This document shows, one piece after another, positions 1-13,719 of a stretch of DNA of 64,000 nucleotides (the stretch's first letter is position 1; each line of letters opens with the position of its first letter). The notes under the pieces are model-generated. The model had not been told where the DNA came from, ran no database searches, and saw nothing but the letters and a program-made list of their open reading frames with translations. Made by a program: the position numbers and the translations under genes. Source of the DNA: Sindora glabra (Eukaryota > Streptophyta > Magnoliopsida > Fabales > Fabaceae); assembly GCA_020226215.1 (NCBI GenBank), contig CM035234.1, positions 12,676,713-12,740,712 of the forward strand. The letters are read 5' to 3'.

Positions 1-279
1 TTGATCTAAAGAATGTGTTATGTAAAAGATTTATCTTCTTTCTAATATTATATTTATTATAATACTATGAAAACCTACTTTTTAATTGAATTTTATGCAT
101 TATTCAATAAATTTCAAATAAAATAATTCATTTACAAATGAATTAAAATAATTATTTTTTATAAAATTTTTAAATAATAAAATTTATTTGTAAATAAATT
201 AAAATATTTTTTATTGAAATAAAATGAAATTAATTCTAAAAAAATTACATACCAAATGAACCTAAAGTTACAAATATGA
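1..279. other. AT-rich intergenic sequence
   Basis: Nothing codes here. The stretch is very AT-rich with runs of A and T. Homology to the duplicated block starts only around position 280. Confidence 0.6.
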
Positions 280-575
280 AAATTATAGATAAAAGAAAGC
301 TAAACTGGTGTTTCTGTCTTTTGAAATATCATTTGTAAATAGTAAAAAATGTATATAAATTTTTAATAATATTACTTCCATTTTTTATTTTTATATAAAA
401 TGGAAAAAATAATAAGAGCTTTAGGTTTAAGTTAATACCTTTCAATTTTGCTTTTCTTTGTTAATTTAATAAATTATCCATTTTATTACTTAATAAAATG
501 AAATATTAAAAAAATTTGTGAATTTTGTTAGGGAGAATTCACTTATAAAGTTGCACCTCAATTATGATTTAACTT
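280..575. repeat. Left end of duplicated block, copy A
   Basis: This stretch aligns with about 39860-40205. Shared landmarks are GTATATAAATTTTTAAT, a tract ending in AATAAGAGCTTTAGGT, and GAGAATTCA followed by a related GTTGCA(C/T)CTCAATT motif. Homology to copy B stops near 575 and resumes at 12689, so about 12.1 kb was inserted into copy A or lost from copy B. The presence of mobile elements in the interval favours insertion. Confidence 0.6.
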
Positions 576-2500
576 GATTCTCACCTGCAACTTTCCAACC
601 CCATACTTGATTAAGATGAAAATGGGAAGAACAAAAAAAGAATTTAAAAATTAATTGGAAAAAATATAAAGAAAAAAATTCAAATTTTAATGTGTAAAGT
701 TAATAATAACAAAAATTCTTTTCTTTTTAACTTTCATCGATCTAGATAAAAGAAAATTTCAAAATTTACATATTTTTTATGGTTCTATGGTATAAATAGG
801 GAATTTTGTTGCATCACATACAATACATGAGTTGGCAAATTCTTAGAAGGCCAAATAAGTAAGTTGCTATCTCAGCTATTGATATCATGTAAATGGGTTA
901 CAAGTAAAGTCATCTACTTATAATTGCAAAGTAGTCCATGTTAGTTGCAACAAAGTCCATTCCCTTATTCACTATCATTGTCTTATGCAAATGTATTTTA
1001 TCCTCATTAAATTTTAGGTTAAAAAGTTTCTTCTTTATTACTCTAAGGTCATTTCAAATCCATACAAACATTGATCTTATCAAATGTCATTTTTCAAAGA
1101 TCCAATATTGGCTTAGAGTACTCCATGATAAACAATTCTTTTTAAATATTGTTCTCTATTTGATTAATCAAAGAATTTTTTTTTTTAAATGATAAGACCG
1201 ATGTCCACGTCTTAACTTCTTTGTAGTCAAATAGATTTGGTGTAGTGGAGCTAAGAAAAAAGGACATGTATCAACTCTTTAATACAGTTTTAATGCTTGG
1301 TGAATGTTATTGATGGGAATTACTTGGATTGAGTACTTTTTATTTGACATATGGTGAATATTTCATACGTTTCGTCATTAAATTCTTAATATGCTTAGTT
1401 TTTAGATTCAAGAGAATTTAAAACCAACAGATTACCTTAAGGGTGCTTGGTCTAAATTTTGATTATGAGTAACAATTAATAATGTAAACATATTACTTGG
1501 TGGCTGCGGGATGCAGGATTTACCATTGGTGGATCCAGTAAGATGTCAATTATATTATGGTATCTAGTTAATAGTCAACTACGGCATGATTCTGGACAAT
1601 ACTTTGTTAATTGTGATTAGGTGCCCTTTGGTATATTTGTGGGCAATTCTTTGCTTGGAAAGTCAATGCCAAGTAACTCATGGAATGTTGCTAGTGTCTT
1701 TTCTCTTGTATTATTAGTAGCAATACTATATATGTCTATTTTTGTGAGTTATAAGATATTTAGACTTATGAGTGTTTCTTTTATGCTAATGGAGAATGAA
1801 ATTTCAACCATTAATATAGCATATACATCCTCTATATAATTTTTGTACTATTCATTGACTTGTACTACATAGTTTTGTATTGTTTAGCACTCTAACTTAT
1901 TTCATTTTTTAATTATAATTCAAGCATTAGGTGGCTTCTTATTTTTTATCAGCTTTGTAGATTCCTACTTACTAAGTTTAATCAATGCAATTTCAACTTT
2001 GATTTTACTTTAGGTAGCAAGAATATATTTTCCATTCATTTAAAAACAAGAGACAATGACTAGTTATGAAGTGATAGAAATAAACAATGGATTTTATTTG
2101 AGGTACCCCTTGATTGTTTTGAACAAATGCTATTAATACTTATACTTAAACTACATACATATTGAGTGGAATCTTAGCAAAAATATCACTTGTTGCTATA
2201 AAATTCTTTTTTCAATCAATAGTGAGCAATGGTGTAGCCCAAGCAAATTAGAAAAAAAAATAGTTTGCTTTTATGTACAACTTGTAGTTTATAAAGCAAA
2301 ACATCTAGATGCAATGGTCTATGTTAGTTCCATGATAAACTAAGATGTGCTTTTTAAATTTCACCAAGACCATGTTTGCCTGTTATTAGTATACTATCTT
2401 TCTCCTTAAAATTATAATTTTGAACATTTATTTTGCTATATAAGATTCTTATAAAGCTATCTAATTCATCCAAGAAAAGTTTTTGGTTTATAAAAATCAA
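576..2500. other. Unassigned sequence in the copy A insertion
   Basis: Short open frames at 938-1192 and 1621-1839 (the latter hydrophobic) show no family signature I recognise. Both begin and end within noncoding-looking sequence. I see no transposon ends. It is probably decayed repeat DNA belonging to the large insertion. Confidence 0.4.
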
Positions 2501-5500
2501 ACTTGAACAAGTAATCCACCCCTTTTGTCATGACTTGAGCCTAATCATGATCGGCATAAATCCTATTATCTGATTTTCACCAGTCTCAATACTATTTATA
2601 TTAATCTTATCTAACAAAAATCTTTCTATTTGAGTGATGACTCAAAATAAAAAAACTTGTTTTATTTACAACTCAACAACCAGCTAAAAATACATACACA
2701 GATGAATAATTCGACATATTACACACATAATCAATCTTGTCTCTATCTCTAATCCTTGAATTTGATTCTAAAACAATTCTAACCCAATCTTGACTATCAA
2801 GTTCTTTTTAAATTGCCTTGGACTCTTACATGAGCTTTGTAATTCAATATTCTTAAATTAAATCCTAAAAATATTAAAGAAAGGAATGAGATTACAAACT
2901 CAGTGAATACATATTTGTAAAAGAAAACATCATTAGTAAATGATCTATATTAGTTCTATCAATAACATAATATAACTATTAATTAGTTTCCAATGGTTAT
3001 ACCTAACAACTTTACCTTATTTAATAATCTAATAGTCATACTTTCATACATGTGCTTGTATCCACAATCACATATGCACAAATAACAAAACCTAAAAAGG
3101 GTTTTTCACAATTCCATGTTCACTTAAGTCAGTTATAGTATTAGAGAAAAGTCATTTCAATACCATCAGTGGAGCAAGACTCCCAAATATACTATTTCAT
3201 ATATAGTCATTTGCAATTTCATAGTTTCAAATATCAATTATCTTAAAAAATTAATCATGGCTAATTGCCTCATTCTCAAATAACCATCGTGGCTTAACCA
3301 TAACCAGATTATTATGATCATAATAGAGATATTCAAGGATAACTAAATTTTCATTTTTACAAAGCAAGAAGGAATAATATATAATAAGAATATACATCCA
3401 TCTTTTAACTTTCATATAGCCTTATACCCTACTAGCCTTTTCATCTTTATTCCTCCAAGGTCAACCTAATACCTTACCCACATTTTTAGCAAGAATTTCC
3501 AATCTAGTTTTCATATCATCATCCCTATCACTCATGGCATAATTTGTATCATAATATGCACAAAAGAGTTCGGCTTTACAAATTACACATTCAATACAAT
3601 CTTAATATGAATTAACTATTCATCATCATAGGATACATCAAAGCACATAACATAATATTCCAACAATAGTACAACCATGTCTTCTTGCATGGCCATAACA
3701 CTTATTCATATTCTGATATAGATTATCCTACAATTTTTAGCATAAAGGTAATGATGTAGTTCCATACACAATATAATTATCATTTACTATAACATTTTAG
3801 TCAAAATCAATCAACAATTGGTAGTATCATTATTATCCCTCATAAGCCTATTCAAACAATATTCTCTCAATAGATAATTTCAAATTCATCATAACTATTA
3901 TTTCCAAGTTATTTATACATAGCCACAAGATTATTTCCATAGTACACCATGATTCGTAATTATGCTATTAAGTATTTGCAAGATAGGCATATGATTAGTA
4001 CCATGTAACATAAGGATTATAAATTAAAGCATTTAAACAAATTATTATTAAGATATTAGTTTAAAGTGGGATATATACTTAACTAATAATGTCTAGCCAT
4101 TTTTAGACGTTCTAAGACATCCCTGATTATCTTTCACTCCTTTCCTTTTTTTACCATTTATAATGATAAATTATAAATATAAGAGCTTCAATTATTCTAA
4201 TTTCAAATTCAAATCATAATATAATAAATTATTCTAGATCATTAACTTCTTATGTTTCTCTAATGTTAACTTTAAATTAAAATTTATCTTTACATAATAA
4301 CTTGTTTTCAATCAAGCTTATACAAATAAAATATAAAAATATGAGATTGTTAACAAACTTTATTCATATTACTTTATCACCTTATAATATCACTCTCTTA
4401 TAAAAATTATCATAAGAAAATTAGAAATTTTCATAAACGAGGGCTTTCTAAGTCAAGTGTAAAATAATTAAAATATTAAAGCTTTAAAATCTAAGAAGGA
4501 CCAAATCATATTATATTATATTATAAAATTAGACACTTGATTTTCAATAATTTCAACTCTATTTTAAAGAAATCAAATAACACATTTTAAGTATTTGCTT
4601 AAATCAAAGTTTAAGTACTAAAAATATTAGATTTTTAATATACTGATTTACTCCAGAGATACTAGTATATTATTATAGATTATCCAATCCTTATCTTATT
4701 AGTTCTATATCAGGTAAAAAGAATATGATAATAACATAGAATTCCTTTCTTTTCTAAATTTAACATGAGATAATCAAACTATTAGAACTTTATGCTATAA
4801 AAATATTCTATTCGCATAATTTTAGGAAGTTGTGCTTTTGGTTTATAATATTTTTAACTTTATCTTAATAAAGTCACCTAATCACATTTCTCATATCTAA
4901 CTCCAAGCCATTCTTTTATTATATTGGTACTATTTATATACTAGCAGTACAAATTAAACCATATCATCATGTATATACATATGACATAAATTCATATCTC
5001 ATAATATCTCAATCTCAATTTAGCCACAATATAAGGTAATCAATTCATCATCATAATCATCCTCATTCACCATACCATAACTTTAAATACAATCACATTT
5101 GGATACAAGCACACACTCGATTGTCAAACGGTAGTTTCACACTTCTTGTGTGTGGTCACAAGCTAAACACAATTACAGTCACAATCTCAATTAAAGCATA
5201 CATTCATCACAACTAAGCAATAACTGATATGATGCCTTCATCACATCATTTATAAAAGGTTAATTAATAGTAATTAACAAAAAATAAATACTACTTTATA
5301 AGTACCACTACACATCACAATCTTTATCATAATGGGAAGCAACCAAGGTCATAAGTGTTTTATACTCTTTTATATTAAGGTATACATTTATACACATTTA
5401 GTCTCTTAGTTTTATAATATATTATCCTAGTAGATATAACAAATAAAGTGTAGGAAAATTAAGTAGAAAAGTTCTTAAAATAGATATACACTCACTTAGG

Positions 5501-6900
5501 AATGTCCATTTATTTCAAGGATCCATAAATGTTCCACTTTCATCTCATTTTCTTTTTTCCTACTTCACAATTCACAAGAATAATTTATAAATATTAATAT
5601 TACTCATTTCATGATTATCTTATTATGCACTTATCATGAAAATATCATAAACTACTTATCTATGATGTTTAAATATCAAACACCTAATGTTAAACCCTTA
5701 TAAATCATGAAAACACAAAATAGGATGGGTATAGTTGACTATAGGGTCACCATAGTTGTGACCTTTGAATAATGTCCTACAGATGATTTAAAAATCATGA
5801 ATAGATTATTTGTAAAACTTATTTCATGTGAAAGTATATTCAATTAGCTTTTCATAAACTACTCAATCACCCAAATGGATTAAAATTTGAAGATGTTATG
5901 CCTTTTAAAAAATAAACATAAAAAATTTATTTTTTGAAATCCTATGTTTTTTTACCTTTGTCCTCTATTTTGATGATATCTTATAATATACATAAGATTT
6001 TCATTTGAAAAAATCTATTTGAAAGTAGATTCAATTACTTTTAAAATGATAGGTAGTTTGTTTAAAATAAACTAAGATAAAAGAGTTATACCCCTTCAAA
6101 ATTGGCATAAACTTCAGGGTTTAGTGAATTGATTCACCCCTATCAGTTTAACCTTTGGACCCTTAAAATTGATTGAATACTTGATTCTGAAGCTTAGTTT
6201 CACCTTTAAATCTTTGGAATCAATTCACAAATAAAAATTTTAATTTTTTATGAAAATTTCACTATACATCCGACTTTAAATACCCATATACATATATATT
6301 ACATACTAAACCTTAATACAAACATTAATACACTTGTCTAACATATTCTATCACCTCTTTCCATCGTTTATAACTTTCACCATATCAAAATAAACTAAAT
6401 TCAAGCAAAATCATAAACACAACCCATATTTCAATAATATCATCATATAATCAAGAAATAAATAGATTTAACTAGATTATCCACTCACCTTATATAAAAG
6501 AGGATGCTAGAAAGTTAGTTTAAAGATCTTTCAACCCTAATCACATTAAAATTTATGGATTCTAGAGTTAAGATTTAAAATTCCCAATGGCCTTAAATCT
6601 CTTCATTAACCAAGAAGACATAAAAATGATTCTTAATAAAAGCGATGTCTTTACCTCGATTGGATGAGAAATTAAGAAGAATAGAGGTTTTCCTTACTTG
6701 ATTAAAGGAGTAGAGTAGAGATTGTGTATAGAGAGTTAATAAAAGTTAAGAAATAGAGAAACAAGATAGGGGTTAGGATTTGGGGCTGGAATAGAGAAAA
6801 TAAGGTTCTAAGGGCATTTTTGAAAAGTTACTTTTAAACCTCTTTCGTACTCATACACTTATTTATATCAATTCAAAAATTTATACTTCAAAATTCTAAT
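2500..6900 (-). mobile_element. Possible decayed LTR retrotransposon, noncoding part
   Basis: About 4.4 kb with no reading frame of note and strong strand asymmetry: the plus strand has far more C than G, as is common in long LTRs or noncoding regions of plant Gypsy elements. The stretch from 5880 to 6250 has recurring 'AGATTCAATTA' and 'TGAATTGATTCACC' phrases of a type I associate with such elements. From about 6480 the composition flips to purine-rich. No LTR ends, primer-binding site or polyprotein is visible, so the class is inference. Confidence 0.3.
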
Positions 6901-8379
6901 TTCCTATAATTTAAGGAAGGTGCAACACCTTTGCTGACAATGGCATATTAACTATTACTTGAACTTAAATCACCATTGTGGTGATATCCTCCAAGCAATG
7001 ATTTCTCCACTAGTTTGATACAATGCTCATTCATCTATGCCAATTTTCTTTATTCAATAATATTAAGTTACCTAGACTACCACTTCTAAATATAATTTAC
7101 CAAAATAAAGCAATATCAAGACAAACATCTCAAGACAATACTGAGAACAATTATGTAGCATTATGATCTTTTTCAATTTACATATTAGAATTGTGTATTA
7201 TTTTCATTTCAAAGGTTATCACAGACCTAAAAATTGAACACTTTAAAATAAAGTTCTTTCCTTTCTTTGTATATATTGTATCAGTGTTCTTACAAGAAAA
7301 GGAGAGAGAAATATTCATGGTCTAGCTCATTTATAGTAAAAGCTAGATTTTTTTTTAAACTTTTATTAGCATTTTCCTTAAAAAGGTGAAGTTCAATCTA
7401 TCAGGATTGAAATGAAAATAATGACTAAATTATAGATAACATAATCATCAATTAGTAAAAGCATTTCCCTAAAGTAGAGATTATTGTTTACATGATGAGA
7501 CACTTCCATTATGGCACAAGCACAAGAATCCTACTCAACAATAGGGCTATAAGTTCAATAAGCTTTGTAAATAAAAATGAATGAACCAAAAAAAGAAAAA
7601 AAAAGAAACAAAAATAGTGAGAATAGCTTTAAGTTCTCAATACTAATAGCTCATGGATTAACCTACTAACATGAATTAAGAAAAATAAATGATCAATAAT
7701 CCATGAGGAATGAGTAAAGAACTTAGTAGAATTAAATACTAATATTTTAAGGTATAAGAAGAAGTTAAACTTAAGCTCTTTCAAACCCTTACTAGACCAT
7801 AAGTAAAATGAATTACTACTTTCATTATTATAAATATTTGGCTTTACTAGGACTATAGACTTTAAAATGGATGAATCTAGGTCTTTAACTAAATTTGTAT
7901 ACTTAAGATTGTCTTCAAGGACTAAACATAATCTTCTTAATAACTAGTTTCCTAACTTTTGCAAGAATTTGATATATTAATAGTAACAAGTATAGGATTA
8001 ATCAATCCCTCATTACCAAAAAAAAAAAAACTCTTTATTAGTTACTTATAGATATAAGATAATGTGCCCTAATGAAAATTTCTAGTAAGCAAGTATGGGA
8101 GCATTTTAGATTTCAAGTAAAATATTAAAATTAATATTTATAATACTAATGGGAAGGAGGAAAAGAACATAGGCTATCCAAATTGCTAACAATCCTATGT
8201 GCTTGTTATAAAATGGCATTGATGACAAATGCTTTAGATTAATTAGTAATAGAATTGATTTGGCTTCTTTAGAGAGACAATAAAATATGAAGTTAGCACT
8301 ACTCTAGATTTATCTAACATAAAAGAAATCTCATTAATACCAAAATCTAGCCATCACAAGCACAATGCAAACCCTCTTA
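6900..8379. other. Unassigned AT-rich sequence
   Basis: There is no credible reading frame or repeat end. The sequence is part of the interval missing from copy B and directly flanks the CACTA element on its left. Confidence 0.4.
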
Positions 8380-8382
8380 TAT

Positions 8383-10092
8383 CACTACAACAAAAAATAC
8401 CTTTAGCAATAATAAATATCATCGGTATAAAATTCTCGATCATTGCTAAATATAAAAGTTATTGGTGAAAATGTTGTCAGCATAGGTTTGTAAGTAAAGC
8501 TTCCAATACCGATAACATTTTGTTATTGGTAAAAGTCAAGATTTCTCTTACAATAAGGTCATCGTAAAAAATATTTTCAAAATTTAAAATTTTTTTAATT
8601 TTAACTTTTAGCAACTACAAATGATGTCATTGTTGATCCATTTCAAAAAAAAAAAAAAGAATACTTTTAGCGACAACATTGATCCATTTTAAAAAAAAAA
8701 TAAAATAAAATACTTTTGATGATGACATTGTTGTCGCTAAAAGTAAGGCTTTTAGCTACAACAAAGTGTCATCGTTAAATGTTTGATTTTTAGTATGACA
8801 TTGTTGTTACTGAAAGTCAATATCATCACTAAAAGTTTGACTTTTAACAAAAATAATTTGTCATCACTAAAAGCCTTACTTTTAGCAATAACATTTTATT
8901 GTTGTTAAAATTTTTTATTGAATAAAATTTGTAAATTATAATTATAATTAAATATAATTAAAATAATATATTTATTTAATAATATAAATTAAAATATTCT
9001 TTATTTCAATTTATATTTATGTTTTTTTAAATTAATTTTAATCTAATGTAAATTGTACAAATGTAATATATCAACGATACTAGTAATTATGTACAACATG
9101 ATCACATGATCCAATATAAAAGAAAATGAATACTTATAAAATAATTGAGAAGAAGTAGGTGGTTGAGAAGGATCGTGCGCCTGAGCATCAAAATTACTAA
9201 TTATTATAAAAAATTATAAATAATAAGTTAAAATTATAAATATAAAAAATTATTATACATAAAAATATATATAAATAATAAATACACTATATTATAAAAA
9301 AATTTATGAAACTAACTTACCTCAAGTCTCTCTAGCATTGCTCTTCCCTCGCCACAACTTGAAATGAGGGCCAAATAGCACTGTACACTTATTTATAGAC
9401 GAACTCTTTAACTATGACAAAATTCTTGGTTGTTGCTGAAAGTTCTAGACTTTCAATGACGACTTTTGTCGTTACTAAAAAGTTCTATAGGAAATTGTTC
9501 CCACTCTTCAACAATGATTAGACTTTTAATGATGACTTTTATTGTTGCTGAAAGGTTCTATAAAGTTTAGGTTCCCAACCTTTAACGACGATAAAAGTCA
9601 TTGCTGAAGGGTTCTATAGGAAATTGTTCTCACCCTTCAGCGACGACCGACAACAAAAGTTGTCATTGAAAGTTCTGAACTTTCAACGATGACTTTTGTC
9701 ATCGAGTTATCAGTGAAGGGTGGGAACAATTTTCCAAAAATTCTTCTCATCTTTTGTCATCGCTGAAAGTTCTAGACTTTCAATAAAGACTTTTGTCATC
9801 GCTAAAAGGTTCTATAAGAAATTGTTTCTACCCTTTAGTGATGATAAAAGTCATCACTAAAAGTTCTGGACTTTTAGCGAGGGTGGGATTTCTTGCTAAA
9901 TTTTTTAGGATCTTTTCAGTGATGATATTTGTTATTGTTAAAATTTTCATTTTCCTGCTAATTTTTTAAGAGTCTCATGTAATGCCATTTTAGTCATTAT
10001 CGATGACGTTGTTGTTAAAGATACTTTTAGCAATGATCAAGATTTTATCGTCACTAAAAGTTTCATCGTTGTTACACTTATTTCTTGTAGTA
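8383..10092. mobile_element. Non-autonomous CACTA (En/Spm-like) element
   Basis: The left end starts CACTACAACAAAAAATA. The right end finishes TTTCTTGTAGTA, giving the inverse TACTACAAGAAA, so the first base has mutated from the canonical C. A 3-bp TAT target duplication sits at 8380-8382 and 10093-10095, the size expected for CACTA elements. Subterminal sequence at both sides holds many direct and inverted copies of a motif around CTTTTAGCGATGAC and its complement, the kind of array that binds transposase. The central ~400 bp (about 8940-9400) is AT-rich and has no transposase frame. The element is about 1.71 kb and would need an autonomous relative to move. Confidence 0.85.
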
Positions 10093-10095
10093 TAT

Positions 10096-12688
10096 TCAAA
10101 TATTTATTTTAATAATTAAAATAAAAGTTCAGCATAAGAACCAAATTTTTTTTAATAGGAAGTAATCAAAGTTTAAAAATAAACTTCATTATGTCTAGTA
10201 CAACTTATATCTTAAGTAAGCACACCCGTACAAGCAATGGTTGAAGTAGCTATAAGCCATTTCTTTGCAAAATTGTGCTTAGTGGCAATGAACTGGACCA
10301 ATCAATCAGAAGAAAAGGAAAAAAAGAATTGAGATAAAGAAATTATAAGAAAAGTTAAGAAATAATTATGATGCAATCTTAAACCATTGATTGTTACTCA
10401 CTTATTTGTAAATATCTAATGAGCATAACTTTCAATAGAACCATAAAGCCAAACCATGTACTTTTGATTACAAATAACACACATAGAACATAAATTTTTA
10501 AGGCAAGTTATTGATTTATATACTTCATTTTAAAGAAATACTAACATTAAAATTTCAAGATAAAAGAGTTGTCATATTGTAAGGCACTTAAAGAAACATT
10601 CCATAATAGTTCAAGCATCATCCATCAACCAATTTGTTCCAAAATTAGATGAAGCATTGCTATCATCATTTTGGCCTAAGAAAAAAAAATGGTCTTATTA
10701 GATAAATAATTCATTAGCAACTACACACTATATTTATAACAAAAATGATAATGTCATTGAAAGAATATCATTAGAAAGCATACCTGTTAGTAGCCTTTTC
10801 TTAAATCTTCAAACATTGCATGAGTGGAAAGGCATCTTAAATTTAGTCGTGGAGGAATTTTGTAGTAATTGGCATCGTATACACTATATTAGACACCATT
10901 CTTAAACCCTTTATATGCTTGGCTTCACACCTAACTGCAAATTGTTTAAACCTTTGCATTGCTTCAATCTACCATCCTACCACACAAGTGTTGGTACTTG
11001 GCTTCTCATCCTAAATGACAAAAATTAGAACATAACCATAAATGTTTAGGAAGATAAATCATTCTTTAATAATAAATTATGAAAGTGACTATATTAGACA
11101 TAAATAATTCTCATTCCCCTAGGTATTCCCTAGTAGCAACAAAAAAGTTAAAGCAAGATATAAGATATCTCAATATTTGAAGATGTAATATGCCAAAAGA
11201 AAACGTAAATATTTGAAAGCAAGCAAGTTGTGACATTGGCGATCAAGGATGAGACTTCTTTGTGTTCCATACATATAAAATAATTCAAATATGGTTTAAA
11301 TCTTCAAACTAAAAGTCCAGTTTTAATTAGTTAAATTTATGACTTAATCCATTTTTTTTTGCAATACTTATTAGACACAAAAGGCTTTTCAAAGATTAAA
11401 GAAAAATACATGGCTTAACTTTCGCTTAAGTTAAAGAATACAAGTTTATAAATTTTAATGAGTTTATGTATAAATAAGATGATACACCAAATATAGAGTA
11501 AGCTAGTATCTCCCTTTCAATTAATTTAGTTTTATTAATTCATGGATCTTCAAAGTGAGCAGTTAAACTATGGGTTAAAGTATGGTAACCAGCATTGCTT
11601 GATTAGAGATTGCCAATCTCTTCCAATTTCTCCCTTGTCCATTCCATTCATTTCAAAATTAGGGATTATGACCATGTAACACCAAAATTTTCCTCCATAT
11701 TTTGTTTATCAAGATGCCATTCTCATACTACCATCATCCATACATGCTTCACTAAAAACTATATGTATTATTGACAATTATTCTATCATTATCACTAAGT
11801 AAATTATTGATATCTATACAAAACACATAAACAATCACCATTTGAGTAGAAAGCTCATACGGAACTTATCTTATATTACTCTATAAGATAGCTCAACTCT
11901 ATACATGTATATAGGCTAGACTTTTAGATTTTGGGCTAATTTTCTTCATGCATAATTGCATGAAAAATAAGGTCCAAACCTAGCTTGACTTATTTACTTT
12001 AAAAAAAAATTGATTTAGCTTAATCCAAATAATTTAATATACAACTTGAGATCTAACTCAAAAGCTCAATTATAATTTTATTATTATTTTAATTAAATAA
12101 TAAAAAATTTAATATACAAAATATATATTTAAAAAAATAATAAAATATTTAATTATATCAAATTAATTTTTTAATTAAAAATAAATTAATATAATCAAAT
12201 TAGATCATTTTTTATTATCATAATTCGAATTCGACCTCAATAGCAATGTGGCAACAAAAAAAAAAAACCTAACAAATTCATTAGACAATACAAAAAATAA
12301 AATATTATATTTTTTTGAATTAGGTGATCATGTATAACTCTACTCAACTCTAATATATTCACCACCAAACCTGGATTACAACCAGAACTTCATGATCCAC
12401 TGAAAATCAGCTTGTTCTTCTTTGCTTTGGTTATGGTGTTTTCTTCCAGCACACAAATCTTTGTATTTCAATTCAACTCCTGTTTATAATGGCTAAAGTT
12501 TAGACGGCCAATAAATGAACTAGCTTTTCTCAACTTGCAGAAGGAGGTTCCCTTGCCACATGTCATCAAACTAGTGGTTAAAATTGTATTTTATTTGTTG
12601 TATCACAAGGCATTTTGTACCATAGAGTCCACCATTTTTCTTCGATTTTCTCGTTCCCTTCTTTTGTATTGAGCACAGGGTGAGTGAC
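10096..12688. other. Right part of the copy A insertion
   Basis: Mostly AT-rich and unassigned. One patch on the minus strand (about 10793-11010) looks exon-like: it is less AT-rich and ends at a good splice-donor context (CAG|GTATG). It has in-frame stops, and I could not identify a family. Homology to copy B restarts at about 12689. Confidence 0.35.
10793..11010 (-). pseudogene. Possible decayed exon, unidentified
   Basis: On the minus strand, a ~200-bp patch reads with interrupted frames. One stretch near the 3' side gives ANYYKIPPRLNLRCLSTHAM and is followed by an AACAG|GTATG splice-donor context at about 10792. Stops and frame changes occur upstream of it. I do not recognise the family. 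It may be a captured gene fragment within the transposon-rich insertion, or chance. Confidence 0.2.
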
Positions 12689-13706
12689 ATTTGGAAGCAC
12701 AGCGCATTTTTCTTCTCAGCCACAATCATGAATTTCATCATTGCACAGAAAGTTGAAAAGAATGTACCATGAACATCCATTTTATCTTAATCCACCGAAC
12801 ACAAACAAGACGGCAGTTAGGTGTCCTCCCTGAGGATAGCGGGTCTGCGGCAAATCTAGGAACCAAATCATTGGCGGTGGGACCCGCTCTAGGGAACCCA
12901 AATCACTTCCCTTGCTAGACTATGAATGGAAAGGAAGCCGTGGAGCCCACTATACCATTTTCTCAACTACTACTTGAAAGAAGAGAAATGCAAGATAAAT
13001 AAAAAAATTTTAAATTTTTATCTTCTCTGAATGAAAAAAATAAAAGGAAAAAAATATAATTATTATTATTTTATACAAAAAAATTAAAATATTTTATTCT
13101 TTTTCTTCATCTTTCCAATTAATTTTTAAATTTTAAAAAAATGAATAGAAAAGTCATGAAGTCTGATTTTCCTAAAACTACTAGTGAGAGCTAGCTATAG
13201 GCAACTGTGTTCTTAGGAATGCCATTGTTAAGGAATATGCCTATGTCAACTTTGTTTTCCTATTTTTTTCTTTTGATAAATGAAAAGGAAAATAAATTAT
13301 TATTAAAATTTATATTAATAATTAAAATCTGATAATAATATTTTTAATAATTATTATATGGAATTTTAATATTTTTAGCTATTAAATATATATTAATATT
13401 GTTAAATTTAAATATCATCAATTTGATATATATAAAGATTATTAATTTTCATATTCATACATAAAAATTAAAAATATTCATTCCTTTATTTTGATAAAAA
13501 AATTATATCACTAATTTAATAATAATAAAATAATAAAATATTATAATTAATTTATCATGATTAATATTTTTAATTTAATATATATATTTATTATAAAAAT
13601 AAAAAAAACTAAAATTAATTTATATATTTAAAATTAATATTTTTATTAAAATTATTTAATATTTTTATTATTTTATTATTATTAAATTAATAATATAATT
13701 TTTCTC

Positions 13707-13719
13707 TGAGAGAGAGAGA
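13707..13719. repeat. (GA)n microsatellite
   Basis: Short GA run at the end of an AT-rich tract. The corresponding place in copy B (about 41090-41125) has a decayed GAGA-rich tract. Confidence 0.7.

Noticed and set aside
1621..1839. 72-aa hydrophobic frame resembling a membrane protein
   Set aside because: AT-rich DNA readily gives hydrophobic frames; no family match, no ATG at the frame start and no conserved counterpart.
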